A stretch of 38,530 nucleotides of DNA from Deltaproteobacteria bacterium. Lineage in GTDB: Bacteria > Myxococcota > SpSt-1050 > JACRCP01. Position 1 is the stretch's first letter. Every line of letters begins with the position of its first letter. The stretch covers positions 1-38,530 of the forward strand of contig JACRCP010000112.1 in the NCBI GenBank assembly GCA_016218965.1, given 5' to 3'. Made by a program: the position numbers and the translations under genes. Positions 31,512 through 38,530 of this stretch are shown here, in pieces. The notes under the pieces are model-generated. The model had not been told where the DNA came from, did not search any database, and was given only the letters and a program-made list of their open reading frames with translations.

Positions 31512-31814
31512 CTACCCGTCGGACCGTTCCGAGGGGGCCCGCGGCACGGTCAGCCGCGAACCGTCTTTTGCGGGCGCCGCCCGGAACACCGCCGCCGCGC
31601 TCAGGGGGTCGCCCGGAACGTCCTTTCGAAACGGCGTCTCGACCTTAAACGCCAGGTGGGTGGGGGGTACATCGGATGTGTCGATGTCCCGGATCGAGGC
31701 GAAGTGGTCGATGACGGTCGAGAGTTGCGAGGCAAGCGCCGCGATCTCGTCTTCGCCGGTGACGAGCCCTGCGAGGCGCGCCGCGGTTCGGGTTTCGTCT
31801 ATGGCAATGGGCAT
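31512..31814 (-). CDS. gatC: Asp/Glu-tRNA amidotransferase subunit C
   Basis: GatC is the small (100-residue) linker subunit wrapping around GatA and GatB. The sequence has the family layout: ARLAGLVTGEDEIAALASQLSTVIDHF, then IRDIDTSDVPPTHL, PFRKDVPGDPLSAAAVFRAAPA, and a basic GSRLTVPRAP end. It is the first gene of the gat operon, starting at ATG 31814. The stop is followed after 47 bases by gatA. A divergent extended -10 promoter for the next gene lies 54 bases upstream. The gat promoter itself is not evident. Confidence 0.9.
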   Translation of the reverse strand: MPIAIDETRTAARLAGLVTGEDEIAALASQLSTVIDHFASIRDIDTSDVPPTHLAFKVETPFRKDVPGDPLSAAAVFRAAPAKDGSRLTVPRAPSERSDG

Positions 31815-31864
31815 TCCCGGCTCTCCCGAGCAAAGGGCGAAATTGCTTTACTAATAACAGGCGG

Positions 31865-31873
31865 TGGTATAAT
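31865..31873 (+). promoter_or_regulatory. Extended -10 promoter (TGG-TATAAT)
   Basis: A perfect TATAAT (31868-31873) is preceded by TGG (extended -10). Upstream, TTGCTTTAC lies 16-19 bases away, a weak -35. The AT-rich stretch stands out in this GC-rich region. It would drive the secreted protein gene at 31930 with a leader of about 50 bases. Confidence 0.65.
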
Positions 31874-31929
31874 ACACAAGCCGGACCCCCGCCGGAACCC
31901 CCCGCCTTGAGCAGAGTGGAGGAGACGAT

Positions 31930-32805
31930 ATGAGAAGCAATGCACCGGTGATCGTGGCGGTCCTCGTCCTGCTTGCGCCGCACGGGGCAGGGGCCGCCGA
32001 GGTGACCGGGATAGAGGACAAGGTGCGCAGCAGCGAGGCCGTGGTCGTGGCCGAAGCTCAGAAGGTGGAACCGGGCTCAGTGCAGATCAAGATCGCCGAG
32101 GTACTCAAGGGCAGCGAGGGCATCAAGGGCGTGAAAAGGATCGGCGGCGAGGTCGGGGGCGGCGGCGAGAACGACTTCGCCAAAGGCGAGAAGTGCATCC
32201 TGTTCGTGGGCGAGATTCACGACGACTTCGGCGTGCTCTTCGGCGGCCTCGACGGGAAACTCTGCGCCAAACAGGGGGACATGAACGAGTTCAAGGGCGC
32301 CGTCAAAAACGTCGTTGCACTCGACGGGACGTCGGGGAAGGGGCCCAAGAGCGGCCAGCTCAAGAAGATGCTCGGGACGCCCGGTTTCCAGAACAAGTAC
32401 ATCGCCCTCCAGGAGATCCTGAGCAGGAGCGGCGACTACGACCTCCTCTCGCTCAAGTCCGCGGTCGCCCCGGTGCTAAAGGACAAAACCCCGAAGATCC
32501 GCGCGAAGGCTGTGCTCGCCCACGTCCGGATTTTCGACGCGATCGCGAAGGGGACCAGCAGGGACGAGGACCTCTTGAAAACGCTCATCGGCATGCTCGA
32601 CGACCCCGACGGGGAGGTCCGGGAGATGGCCCACGGGCAGCTCAAGAAGAACTCGGGCAACAGGAGCATCACGTTCGACGCGAAGGCGTCCCCCGAGGAG
32701 CGGAAGAAGAAGATCGCCGAGTGGAAGCGGTGGATGTCCGAAAAGAAGGACAAAAGCGTCGAAACCGAGTTCGAGGACCCGGGAGGCGCTCCAGGGGGTG
32801 AGTAA
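31930..32805 (+). CDS. Secreted protein with HEAT-like helical C-terminal half
   Basis: The product has 291 residues; ATG 31930 follows GGAGGAG. A signal peptide ends AGA before AEVTG. The N-terminal part (about 23-120) is beta-rich, with VVVAEAQKVEPGSVQIKIAE, LKGSEGIKGVK and GEKCILFVGEI. This resembles the start of myxococcal proteins that measure or bind something with an extended strand layer, but I cannot name a family. The C-terminal half has helix repeats, including KTPKIRAKAVLAHVRIFDAI and DDPDGEVREMAHGQLKKN, which look like two HEAT/armadillo-type repeats. The end is highly charged. The stop TAA is 1 base before the next gene start, so they form an operon. Confidence 0.65.
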   Translation: MRSNAPVIVAVLVLLAPHGAGAAEVTGIEDKVRSSEAVVVAEAQKVEPGSVQIKIAEVLKGSEGIKGVKRIGGEVGGGGENDFAKGEKCILFVGEIHDDFGVLFGGLDGKLCAKQGDMNEFKGAVKNVVALDGTSGKGPKSGQLKKMLGTPGFQNKYIALQEILSRSGDYDLLSLKSAVAPVLKDKTPKIRAKAVLAHVRIFDAIAKGTSRDEDLLKTLIGMLDDPDGEVREMAHGQLKKNSGNRSITFDAKASPEERKKKIAEWKRWMSEKKDKSVETEFEDPGGAPGGE

Positions 32806-32806
32806 G

Positions 32807-33436
32807 ATGCGAGTCACGGCGCCGCTTGCGTTTGCGATTGTCCTTCTTGCCTTCGCCGTCCCGGCACCCGCGCAGGAAGACGAAGACGCGACGGACCAGC
32901 CTTGGGAGCAGGAAAAGAAGAAGGACGCGAAACCGGCAAAGGGAGCGGATGACTCTGCCGGTGAAGCCGAGGGGGCGACGGGCGAAAAGCCTGTCGACAA
33001 GGCGGCCCCCGCATCGGGCGAGAAGGCCGCCCCCAAACCCGCCAAACAGGAAAAGGTCAAGAAGGGGAAGGGCGGGAAGGAAGGCGACGCCCCGGCGCCG
33101 CCGCACGGGTTCAAGGGCTCGGTCGTGGAGGAAACCCACGACTACATCCGCTGCAAGGACGATGTGTACCAGAAGTTCCTCCAGGCCCGCGAGGAATACA
33201 CGGCCCTGAAACGCCAGCAGACCAACCTCCTTTCACTCGTCAACCGCGAGCAGAAGACGCTCGAGAAGATCCAGGAGCTCTCGGACGATGAGATCGAGGC
33301 CGACGTGAAGTCGGCGCAGGTCAAGGCCCTCACCAAGACCATCGAGGACGCGCAGGACAAGCTCAAGAAGCTCGAGCCGAAGCTGATGGAAAAACTCTAC
33401 AAGTACGAGCCGCTCAGGAGCAAGTGCGAAGACTGA
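32807..33436 (+). CDS. Secreted coiled-coil protein, unknown function
   Basis: The 209-residue protein has a signal peptide (MRVTAPLAFAIVLLAFAVPAPAQE, cleavage after APA). The next 75 residues are low-complexity Lys/Ala/Pro/Glu (EKKKDAKPAKGADDS and similar), probably disordered. From about 105 a long helical stretch with heptad-like pattern follows (FLQAREEYTALKRQQTNLLS, LVNREQKTLEKIQELSDDEI, KALTKTIEDAQDKLKKLEPK), consistent with a coiled coil. Only one Cys near the N-terminal of this part (RCKDD) and one near the end are present. ATG 32807 lies right after the previous stop; GTG 32798 is possible. The function is not known; a periplasmic structural or tethering role is a guess. Confidence 0.65.
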   Translation: MRVTAPLAFAIVLLAFAVPAPAQEDEDATDQPWEQEKKKDAKPAKGADDSAGEAEGATGEKPVDKAAPASGEKAAPKPAKQEKVKKGKGGKEGDAPAPPHGFKGSVVEETHDYIRCKDDVYQKFLQAREEYTALKRQQTNLLSLVNREQKTLEKIQELSDDEIEADVKSAQVKALTKTIEDAQDKLKKLEPKLMEKLYKYEPLRSKCED

Positions 33437-33648
33437 CGAAGCACCTATCAGCGCCTCGATTTCGGCGACAATCTCCGCCGCAAACGCGTTTTGGAGTTTT
33501 TTTTTGCCCTCCGCTCCCGCGTCCGCCAGTTCCTCACAGACCAGAACGCACTGCTGAGCCAGTTCCTTGAACCGCCGGCAGTTCTCCGTCTCGATCTTGT
33601 ACTTCTCGACCGACTCCTCTGGAATGCGAAGGCTGATCGTGCACCCAT
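33437..33648 (-). pseudogene. Small ORF with intact coding frame but misaligned start
   Basis: On the minus strand the frame beginning at the TGC codon 33643-33641 reads CTISLRIPEESVEKYKIETE, then NCRRFKELAQQCVLVCEELA, then AEIVAEIEALIGAS. Its third codon positions are almost all G or C, as in real genes here. The only upstream ATG (33648) is in a different frame by one base, and a TGA lies just above, so no start is available. Inserting one base after ATGGG would give MG-CTISLRIPEE, suggesting a single-base loss. The strand-plus-helix start ISLRIPEE recalls ribbon-helix-helix proteins, but the rest does not confirm this. The frame stays open into the neighbouring gene on the other strand, to 33233. 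It contains a run of nine A (Lys-Lys-Lys). Confidence 0.4.
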
Positions 33649-33663
33649 TTTTTCGCCGCGGAT

Positions 33664-33692
33664 TTGACTTGCCTCACATTCAACCGGATAAT
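33664..33692 (+). promoter_or_regulatory. Strong sigma-70-type promoter for the 1001-residue lipoprotein
   Basis: TTGACT (33664-33669) and GATAAT (33687-33692) are separated by exactly 17 bases in an AT-rich patch. Transcription would begin near 33699, giving a 50-base leader with GGGAGG before ATG 33750. It is the best promoter match in the window. It overlaps the 5' side of the small ORF on the opposite strand. Confidence 0.72.
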
Positions 33693-33749
33693 CAAATGTT
33701 AATGTCGTCCGCGCGCACGGGAATCAAGACGGACACGGGAGGTAGACGA

Positions 33750-36700
33750 ATGAAGGCATACAGACCGGCCATGGCGGCAATCGTTGCGGCGCTTCTTGCG
33801 GCCGCATGCAGTGACGGGACGGTGGGCACCCTTGACGACGGAGGCTTGGGCCCGGATGTCCCGAAACGTGACAGCGGGGTCCTCTGCCAGAGCAAACTCG
33901 AGTGCGGCGCGGGCCAGGACTGCGTGGGCGGCAAGTGCGTGGACGTCGCCGACGACACGGGCATCGACGCCGGGACGGACGGCGGCGACACCGAGGTCCC
34001 CGACGGCGGGCCCAAGCCCTGCAACGTCGACACCGACTGCGGCACCGGCTGGAAGTGCAGCGCCACGACAAAGACCTGCGCCCGCCCCGCCGGGAAGCTC
34101 GAAGACGTCGAGATGGACTTCGGCAACGCGGTCTTCGGCACGCCCGAAACGATCTCGAACTTCGTCGAGAACATCGGCACCGTGGACCTTTTGGTCCTCG
34201 ACTTCGCCTTTGACTCGTCCACCGACAAGAACGCCTTCACGTTCGACGGAGCACTGCTCGCGGGAAAACCCTACGAGCTGACACCCGGCGAGAAACTCGA
34301 GGTCAAGGTGACGTTCACCGTCGTCGACGCTTCGGCGAAGATCGGCAAGCTCCATGTCACCACCGACGGCGACCCGAGCCTCCTTGAAGCCGTGATGAAG
34401 ACCTCATTTAAAGGCTCGGCCGAGTTCGCCGTCGTCGACGACACCCAGACTCCGGCCAAGGTGCTGTGGCCCGACCCGCAGAACCCGGGAGGCATGTACT
34501 CGCTTGACTTCAAACAGGTGGGCGTGGGCCAGGAAAAGACGATCTCGTTTGTCGTCACCAACAACACCGTGGGCAACGCGCCGCTTGCGTTGGGCGGCCT
34601 GACCGTGACGCTCAACCCAACCTACTACACCGCGAAACTCATCGACCACACGGACAAGACAACGGAGCTCGCAGCCCCCGTGTACCTGAACCCGACCGAG
34701 ATGGTCATCGTGGCCGTGACGTTTGCACCCCCGACAAAGAACAACAGCGTCCCCGGCACGCTCGAGATCGCGACCAACGACCCGGACGTCGACAACAACG
34801 GCACCGGCGACGCCGGCCGGGCCATCGTCGCCCTCGCCGGCGTGGCGGGTTTCCCCCCCGGAATCTCGGCCTCGACCAACGCGCTGGACTTCGGCGAGGT
34901 CCAGATTGGCACCAACCCGCCGCCAAAACAGGCCATCACAGTAAGGAACACCGCCGACCCGCAGTCGGGGTTCCCGCTAACGGTCGACATCGCACTCGCG
35001 CTCGGTTCCGAGACGTCGTTCACATTCGACCCGGCCCAGCTCATCATCCAGCCCGGCGACACCAAGGATGTGACGGTGACCTTCGACCCCGCCACGAACG
35101 GCGCCAAGACCAACGAACTCAATCTCGCAAACGACGACCCCGACCCGGACCCCACCAAGCACCCGCTCAAGATCGTCCTCACCGGCAAGGGCGTCAACCC
35201 CAACCTCGCCGTCGACCCGCCTCTTACGACACTCGACTTCGGCGAGGTGGGCGTCGGCCAGACCGTACAGCAGGCCGTCACGCTGATGAATACCGGCGAC
35301 GGGTCGCTCGACGTCCTCACCGCCGCCATCACCAACAACCCCTCGCCTTTCGTGCTCACGGCCGACCGGAACATTCCGGTCACGCTCACGCCCTCGGGGA
35401 CGCCCGACAACAAGGTTCGGCTGACCATCACGTTTACGCCGCCCGACACGTCAAGCTTCGGCCACAGCCTCGCGGTTACCAGCACCGACCTCGACAACCT
35501 GGCGCTCACCATCAACCTGACCGGAAAGGGCGTGGAGCCGCAGGCCGTCTTCGATCCGTACACGCAAGTTGACTTCGGGCAGGTGCCGATGGGCAGCACG
35601 TCGGCCGAGAAGACCGTGACCATCACCAACGCCGGCTACGGGAGCCTGATGGTAAACGAGGTCTCCGTCACGCAGACCGCCAACCGCTTCCAGATCACGG
35701 GCGCGCCAAACCCCCTTCCGTACGGCATTGCGCACAACGGAAACGTGACGGTGAAGCTCGTCTACAAACCGGACGCCGCCGTCATCGAGGACCCGCTCCA
35801 GAACTACCTCGTCATCAAGACCAACGACCCGAACACGCCCGAAAAGCACATAGGGCTTGCGGGCGAGGGCCTCAACACGTCCGACCCGACCGCCGTCATA
35901 CTCACCTCGGGGACAGACATGGCCGGCACGACTCACACGAACGCCGACCTCGACTCAATAAACCTCGACATGACCGTCGGGCACACCATCACGCTCGACG
36001 GCAAGACCGCAAGCCACCCCAACGGCGGCGCGCCAATCACCGACTACGTCTGGACGCTCATCGCAAAGCCGGCGGGCTCGGCGGCGTCAATCCAGCTCAC
36101 GGGCGACCCGTGGCGCGTCCAGCTCACGCCCGACAAGGCCGGGAACTACAAGGTGGGCCTGGTGGTGAAGGACCAGGTCAACAAGTCGAGCCCCTCCGAC
36201 GAACTTTCGGTGAACGGTTTTGCCAAGGACACGCTGCACATCGAGATAAGCTGGGACGGAAAAGCCCAGGCCGACGGCGAGTGCTCGGGCAGCCTCCCGT
36301 GCAACGCCATCCCATACATCATAGGCGTGCGCGAGATGCGCTTCATGATGCTCGCCTTGGGCGGCCCGTCCACCTGCGACGGCCTCAACCCGACCCCCGA
36401 CTGGGGCGCCGAGGGCCACCCCGAGTGGTCGGCCCTCTGTACCAAGTGGGGCGAGTACGCCGAGCCGCAGTACGTTGATCTTGACGACGCCGAGCGGAGC
36501 GACGTGCTCAAGACGTACGGCGTCTCGGCGAACTACCTTGAGGACCGGGGCGAGTGCGTGGACGGAAGCAACCCGCCCTTGTACGCGTGCGCCTACTGCA
36601 AGCACATGTCGTCCATGGTGCGGACAACCATCAAGGTAAACGGCGTCGTGCAGGGCGGGACGATCAACAAGACGCTCAATGCGGCAGGTGAAACGGCCAA

Positions 36701-36755
36701 CATCGCCACCATCACGCGCCAGTACGGCGTGTTCACGGTGACGCCGGTGCCGTAG
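33750..36755 (+). CDS. Large lipoprotein with five choice-of-anchor D (Ig-like) repeats
   Basis: A 1001-residue surface lipoprotein. The signal ends in the lipobox LLAAACSDG. A Cys-rich section follows, with SKLECGAGQDCVGGKCVDV and VDTDCGTGWKCSATTKTC and acidic Gly-rich linkers. Next come five repeats of about 110-130 residues, each opening with a strand of the MDFGNAVFGTPE / LDFGEVGVGQTV type and ending near a VxLxGKGV-like strand. This is the ASH/choice-of-anchor D fold. After these there is a PKD-like segment (HTITLDGKTASHPNGGAPIT) and a C-terminal domain with Cys (GECVDGSNPPLYACAYC) and no recognised family. ATG 33750 has GGGAGG upstream. It is probably surface adhesion or scaffold protein. 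It precedes a second lipoprotein by 61 bases. Confidence 0.85.
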   Translation: MKAYRPAMAAIVAALLAAACSDGTVGTLDDGGLGPDVPKRDSGVLCQSKLECGAGQDCVGGKCVDVADDTGIDAGTDGGDTEVPDGGPKPCNVDTDCGTGWKCSATTKTCARPAGKLEDVEMDFGNAVFGTPETISNFVENIGTVDLLVLDFAFDSSTDKNAFTFDGALLAGKPYELTPGEKLEVKVTFTVVDASAKIGKLHVTTDGDPSLLEAVMKTSFKGSAEFAVVDDTQTPAKVLWPDPQNPGGMYSLDFKQVGVGQEKTISFVVTNNTVGNAPLALGGLTVTLNPTYYTAKLIDHTDKTTELAAPVYLNPTEMVIVAVTFAPPTKNNSVPGTLEIATNDPDVDNNGTGDAGRAIVALAGVAGFPPGISASTNALDFGEVQIGTNPPPKQAITVRNTADPQSGFPLTVDIALALGSETSFTFDPAQLIIQPGDTKDVTVTFDPATNGAKTNELNLANDDPDPDPTKHPLKIVLTGKGVNPNLAVDPPLTTLDFGEVGVGQTVQQAVTLMNTGDGSLDVLTAAITNNPSPFVLTADRNIPVTLTPSGTPDNKVRLTITFTPPDTSSFGHSLAVTSTDLDNLALTINLTGKGVEPQAVFDPYTQVDFGQVPMGSTSAEKTVTITNAGYGSLMVNEVSVTQTANRFQITGAPNPLPYGIAHNGNVTVKLVYKPDAAVIEDPLQNYLVIKTNDPNTPEKHIGLAGEGLNTSDPTAVILTSGTDMAGTTHTNADLDSINLDMTVGHTITLDGKTASHPNGGAPITDYVWTLIAKPAGSAASIQLTGDPWRVQLTPDKAGNYKVGLVVKDQVNKSSPSDELSVNGFAKDTLHIEISWDGKAQADGECSGSLPCNAIPYIIGVREMRFMMLALGGPSTCDGLNPTPDWGAEGHPEWSALCTKWGEYAEPQYVDLDDAERSDVLKTYGVSANYLEDRGECVDGSNPPLYACAYCKHMSSMVRTTIKVNGVVQGGTINKTLNAAGETANIATITRQYGVFTVTPVP

Positions 36756-36816
36756 AAAATGTTTGAAATCTCCGTTCGGATGAAATAGATAGGGTCGCAC
36801 AGGGAGGTGCAGCCCG

Positions 36817-37305
36817 ATGCGGACTCTTCTTGGCATCTCGGTCGCCGTCGCGCTGGCCGTCGCGCTCGCGTACGCGTGCTCGAGCGCCAACGTCGGAACC
36901 CCGTGCGAGTTCACGCAGGGGAAGCCGTTCTGCAAGACAAACGTGGCCGAGCGCAACGTCGCGTCCGATTGCGACGAATACTGGTGCCTCTCGTACCAGG
37001 GCTCGCGGCCGTACTGCTCGATGGAGTGCAACCCGGACGAGGGCTGTCCCGAGGGCTTCCGCTGCATCGCGTGGGCCACCGTGGACGTTTCGCTCAAGGG
37101 ATCGCATTTCTGCATCCCCAAGTCCAAGGAGCCGTGCGCCAAGGACGACGACTGCAACCCCGACTGCTCCGAGGACTCCAAGTGCTCCAGGGACTACTAC
37201 TGCGGCGACGACAAGTACTGCGCCCTCAAGTCGTGCCAGCAGCAGGAAACCCCCGATGCCGGCACGCCGGTGGAAACCGACGCCGGGAACGGCGGGGACG
37301 AATAA
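36817..37305 (+). CDS. Small Cys-rich lipoprotein
   Basis: A 162-residue lipoprotein. The start ATG 36817 is preceded by GGGAGGTG. The signal MRTLLGISVAVALAVALAYA ends at lipobox AYAC followed by SSANVG. The mature part has about 17 Cys in knots, for example TPCEFTQGKPFCKT, DEYWCLSYQGSRPYCSMEC, CPEGFRCIAW, DDDCNPDCSEDSKCS. A short Asp/Ala tail, TPDAGTPVETDAGNGGDE, ends it. TTGAAA about 50 bases upstream suggests a promoter, but the -10 is poor, so it may also be read from the long lipoprotein gene. The function is unknown. Confidence 0.75.
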   Translation: MRTLLGISVAVALAVALAYACSSANVGTPCEFTQGKPFCKTNVAERNVASDCDEYWCLSYQGSRPYCSMECNPDEGCPEGFRCIAWATVDVSLKGSHFCIPKSKEPCAKDDDCNPDCSEDSKCSRDYYCGDDKYCALKSCQQQETPDAGTPVETDAGNGGDE

Positions 37306-37320
37306 AGAACCCGGGCGCAA

Positions 37321-37355
37321 GGCTCAAGGCTTCGGGCTTCGGGCCTCAGGCTTCG
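37321..37355. repeat. Tandem heptamer repeat, 5 units GGCTTCG-type
   Basis: Five head-to-tail 7-mers, GGCTCAA, GGCTTCG, GGCTTCG, GGCCTCA and GGCTTCG, end exactly before GTG 37356, the likely start of the DUF192 gene. They occupy the place of its ribosome binding site. They match the family of 384-411 on the other strand (GGCTGAN). Confidence 0.75.
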
Positions 37356-37862
37356 GTGAAAAGACCTGCCACAATTCCACGTGCCTTCATTGCCGCTTGG
37401 GCGGCCGCCGCGGTTCTCTATTCATGCACCGCAAATCAGAGAGAAGCGGCGGTGCCCGCCCGGCCGTCCGCCGAACCCTCGCGCCCGGCGGTCATCATCG
37501 AGACCCCGGCAAAGACGCTCACCTTCGAAGTGGAGGTCGCCGACACTCCCAAGTCGCGCGAAGTCGGGCTCATGTTCCGAAACAACCTCCCGGCCGACCG
37601 CGGGATGATCTTCGTGTTCGAGACCGCCGAAGACCACCACTTCTGGATGAAGAACACCTACATCTCGCTTGACATGATCTTCATCGGCGACGATCTGCGC
37701 ATCGCCGGGATCATCCACGAGGCCGTCCCCGAAAACACAGAGTCGCGCTCGGTCGGGAGGCCGTCGCGTTACGTTTTGGAGGTTCAGGGCGGCACGGCCC
37801 GCAAAGAAGGGATAGTCGAGGGCCAGAAGGTCACGTTCCGCGGCATCGCCGCGACCCGCTGA
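37356..37862 (+). CDS. DUF192 family lipoprotein
   Basis: The 168-residue product starts at GTG 37356, giving a signal of KRPATIPRAFIAAWAAAAVL with lipobox VLYSC. The upstream frame is the heptamer array, so this start is preferred, but no normal ribosome binding site is visible. The mature protein is the DUF192 beta-barrel fold: VEVADTPKSREVGLMFRNNL, GMIFVFETAEDHHFWMKNTY, SLDMIFIGDDLRIAGIIHEA, and RYVLEVQGGTARKEGI. DUF192 proteins are widespread; no firm biochemical role is established. The F-W-M-K-N-T block is the family hallmark. It lies 50 bases after the small lipoprotein stop. Confidence 0.85.
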   Translation: MKRPATIPRAFIAAWAAAAVLYSCTANQREAAVPARPSAEPSRPAVIIETPAKTLTFEVEVADTPKSREVGLMFRNNLPADRGMIFVFETAEDHHFWMKNTYISLDMIFIGDDLRIAGIIHEAVPENTESRSVGRPSRYVLEVQGGTARKEGIVEGQKVTFRGIAATR

Positions 37863-37925
37863 CCCGTCGCCAGTCACCAGTCCCCGGGGTCGTCCCTGTC
37901 CGGTTGTGGCTGGTCGTTCAACTGC

Positions 37926-38530
37926 TCACCAACCCACCTGCGCGCAGCCGCAGCCGGGGGCGGAGATGACGACCTCGGCGGCCGAATCCGTTGAATACCG
38001 CGCGTCGCGTACGCCCGTGTCGGTCCACGCGCCTCCATCGGCCACGCCTTCGTCGGACCCCGCGGTATCCCCATAGCCTGCGTCGTCGTAGCCCACTTCG
38101 GGGTACGAGCAATCTTCTACGCCGCCGTCCATGTCCTCGCCGAGGGCGTACAAGACATTTCCCATCCCAACCGTGGTGAGGTTCGCGACGAAGTACATTC
38201 TGTTGCAGTAGCCGATTGACGGGGCAAATATGGCCACCCCCAAGGGCATGGGAACGTGGACAAAATACAGCCATTTGAGCGTGCCGTCTGCGTTGATTGC
38301 ACGCAGATCAACGTTAGTACTGTTGCCCACCGAGTAGCCCACATAGACCGTCCCCGCGGCATCTATGACCGGCGGGGACGACAAAGTGATTTCTCGGTAG
38401 TCCGGGTCCACATCGAACAGCCAATTCAACGACCCGTCGGCCGCGAACGAGTAAAGGGCGCTCCCTGCACCACCGACAACGATATCCCCATTTGGCGAAA
38501 TGGACGCATAACGAAACTCGACGTCTTCCC
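37926..38530 (-). CDS. PQQ-type beta-propeller surface protein, C-terminal part (5' end beyond window)
   Basis: The frame is open from the right edge for 200 residues and ends at 37926. Blades are visible as YASISPNGDIVVGGAGSALY then FAADGSLNWLFDV, SSPPVIDAAGTVYVGYS then INADGTLKWLYF, and FAPSIGYCNRMYFVANL, a repeat typical of PQQ-like propellers. The end has an Asp/Gly/Tyr-rich linker (EVGYDDAGYGDTAGSDEGVA) and a terminal GCGC motif (APGCGCAQVGW). In myxobacteria such linkers often lead into a MYXO-CTERM sorting tail with a Gly-Cys pair, membrane helix and Arg cluster. Here the chain stops right after the Cys motif, without a helix. The N-terminus and signal lie outside the window. Confidence 0.75.
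   Translation of the reverse strand, partial: EDVEFRYASISPNGDIVVGGAGSALYSFAADGSLNWLFDVDPDYREITLSSPPVIDAAGTVYVGYSVGNSTNVDLRAINADGTLKWLYFVHVPMPLGVAIFAPSIGYCNRMYFVANLTTVGMGNVLYALGEDMDGGVEDCSYPEVGYDDAGYGDTAGSDEGVADGGAWTDTGVRDARYSTDSAAEVVISAPGCGCAQVGW

Noticed and set aside
33496..33505. Run of nine T as terminator for the secreted coiled-coil gene
   Set aside because: No stable GC stem directly precedes it. On the other strand it encodes Lys-Lys-Lys in a frame with coding character.
36766..36794. TTGAAA-N17-TAGATA as a promoter for the small lipoprotein
   Set aside because: The -10 matches only three of six bases, which is too weak to list as a feature.

Overview
The window is about 65% GC and nearly fully coding. 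It looks like a chromosomal segment from a Gram-negative bacterium of the broad deltaproteobacterial / Myxococcota type. Three things suggest this: lipid A and LPS core genes, a GatCAB amidotransferase, and many secreted or lipid-anchored Cys-rich proteins with Asp-Ala-Gly linkers and repeated C-x(n)-C-x-G-x-C knots. The lineage is an inference, because no rRNA or tRNA is visible. I see no CRISPR array, prophage or defence island. The only mobile-element trace is a group II intron piece at the left edge.

Layout. 1-236: 5' part of a group II intron (minus strand). 363-1624: a decayed secreted metallopeptidase, then a PKD lipoprotein. 1744-9534: a TatT-like TPR protein followed by an envelope run of waaA/kdtA, a heptosyltransferase, lpxK, an LpxL-type acyltransferase, and a large GT2 plus membrane glycosyltransferase fusion. 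9791-10835: an M28 membrane peptidase that appears broken. 10854-12167: FAD amine oxidase-like protein (minus). 12497-14824: GAF-GGDEF protein and a radical SAM enzyme. 14979-17331 (minus): 5'-nucleotidase family protein and a lipoprotein. 17383-19600: two consecutive Tat-signal proteins, a DUF362 protein and an AmmeMemoRadiSam-type radical SAM enzyme. 19843-21976: a GT4 glycosyltransferase overlapping a SPASM-like radical SAM gene. 22175-23210: Cys-rich secreted protein and a small ORF. 23332-24204: an RpoH-type sigma factor. 24205-26441 (minus): PlsC-like acyltransferase and an SDR. 26567-28369: an AsmA-like plus GT51 peptidoglycan transglycosylase. 28377-31814 (minus): gatC-gatA-gatB. 31930-33436: two secreted proteins. 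33437-33648 (minus): a cryptic small ORF without a start. 33750-37862: three lipoproteins, including a 1001-residue choice-of-anchor D protein and a DUF192 protein. 37926-38530 (minus): the C-terminal part of a PQQ-type beta-propeller protein.

How the genes fit together. Most of the window serves the cell envelope: lipid A and Kdo/heptose addition, polyprenyl-sugar glycosyl transfer, phospholipid acylation, peptidoglycan polymerisation and surface lipoproteins. Overlapping GTGA-type junctions tie the heptosyltransferase, lpxK and the acyltransferase into one transcript.

The spacers hold several families of short repeats: CTTG-loop hairpins, 7-bp and 9-bp tandem units, and paired inverted copies. 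Two gene remnants (363-1067 and 9791-10835) have lost catalytic residues as well as reading frame. The least explained functional unit is the pair of Tat-signal genes at 17383-19600, which includes a radical SAM enzyme apparently addressed for export. The tightly coupled GT4/radical SAM pair at 19843-21976 is the next most interesting.
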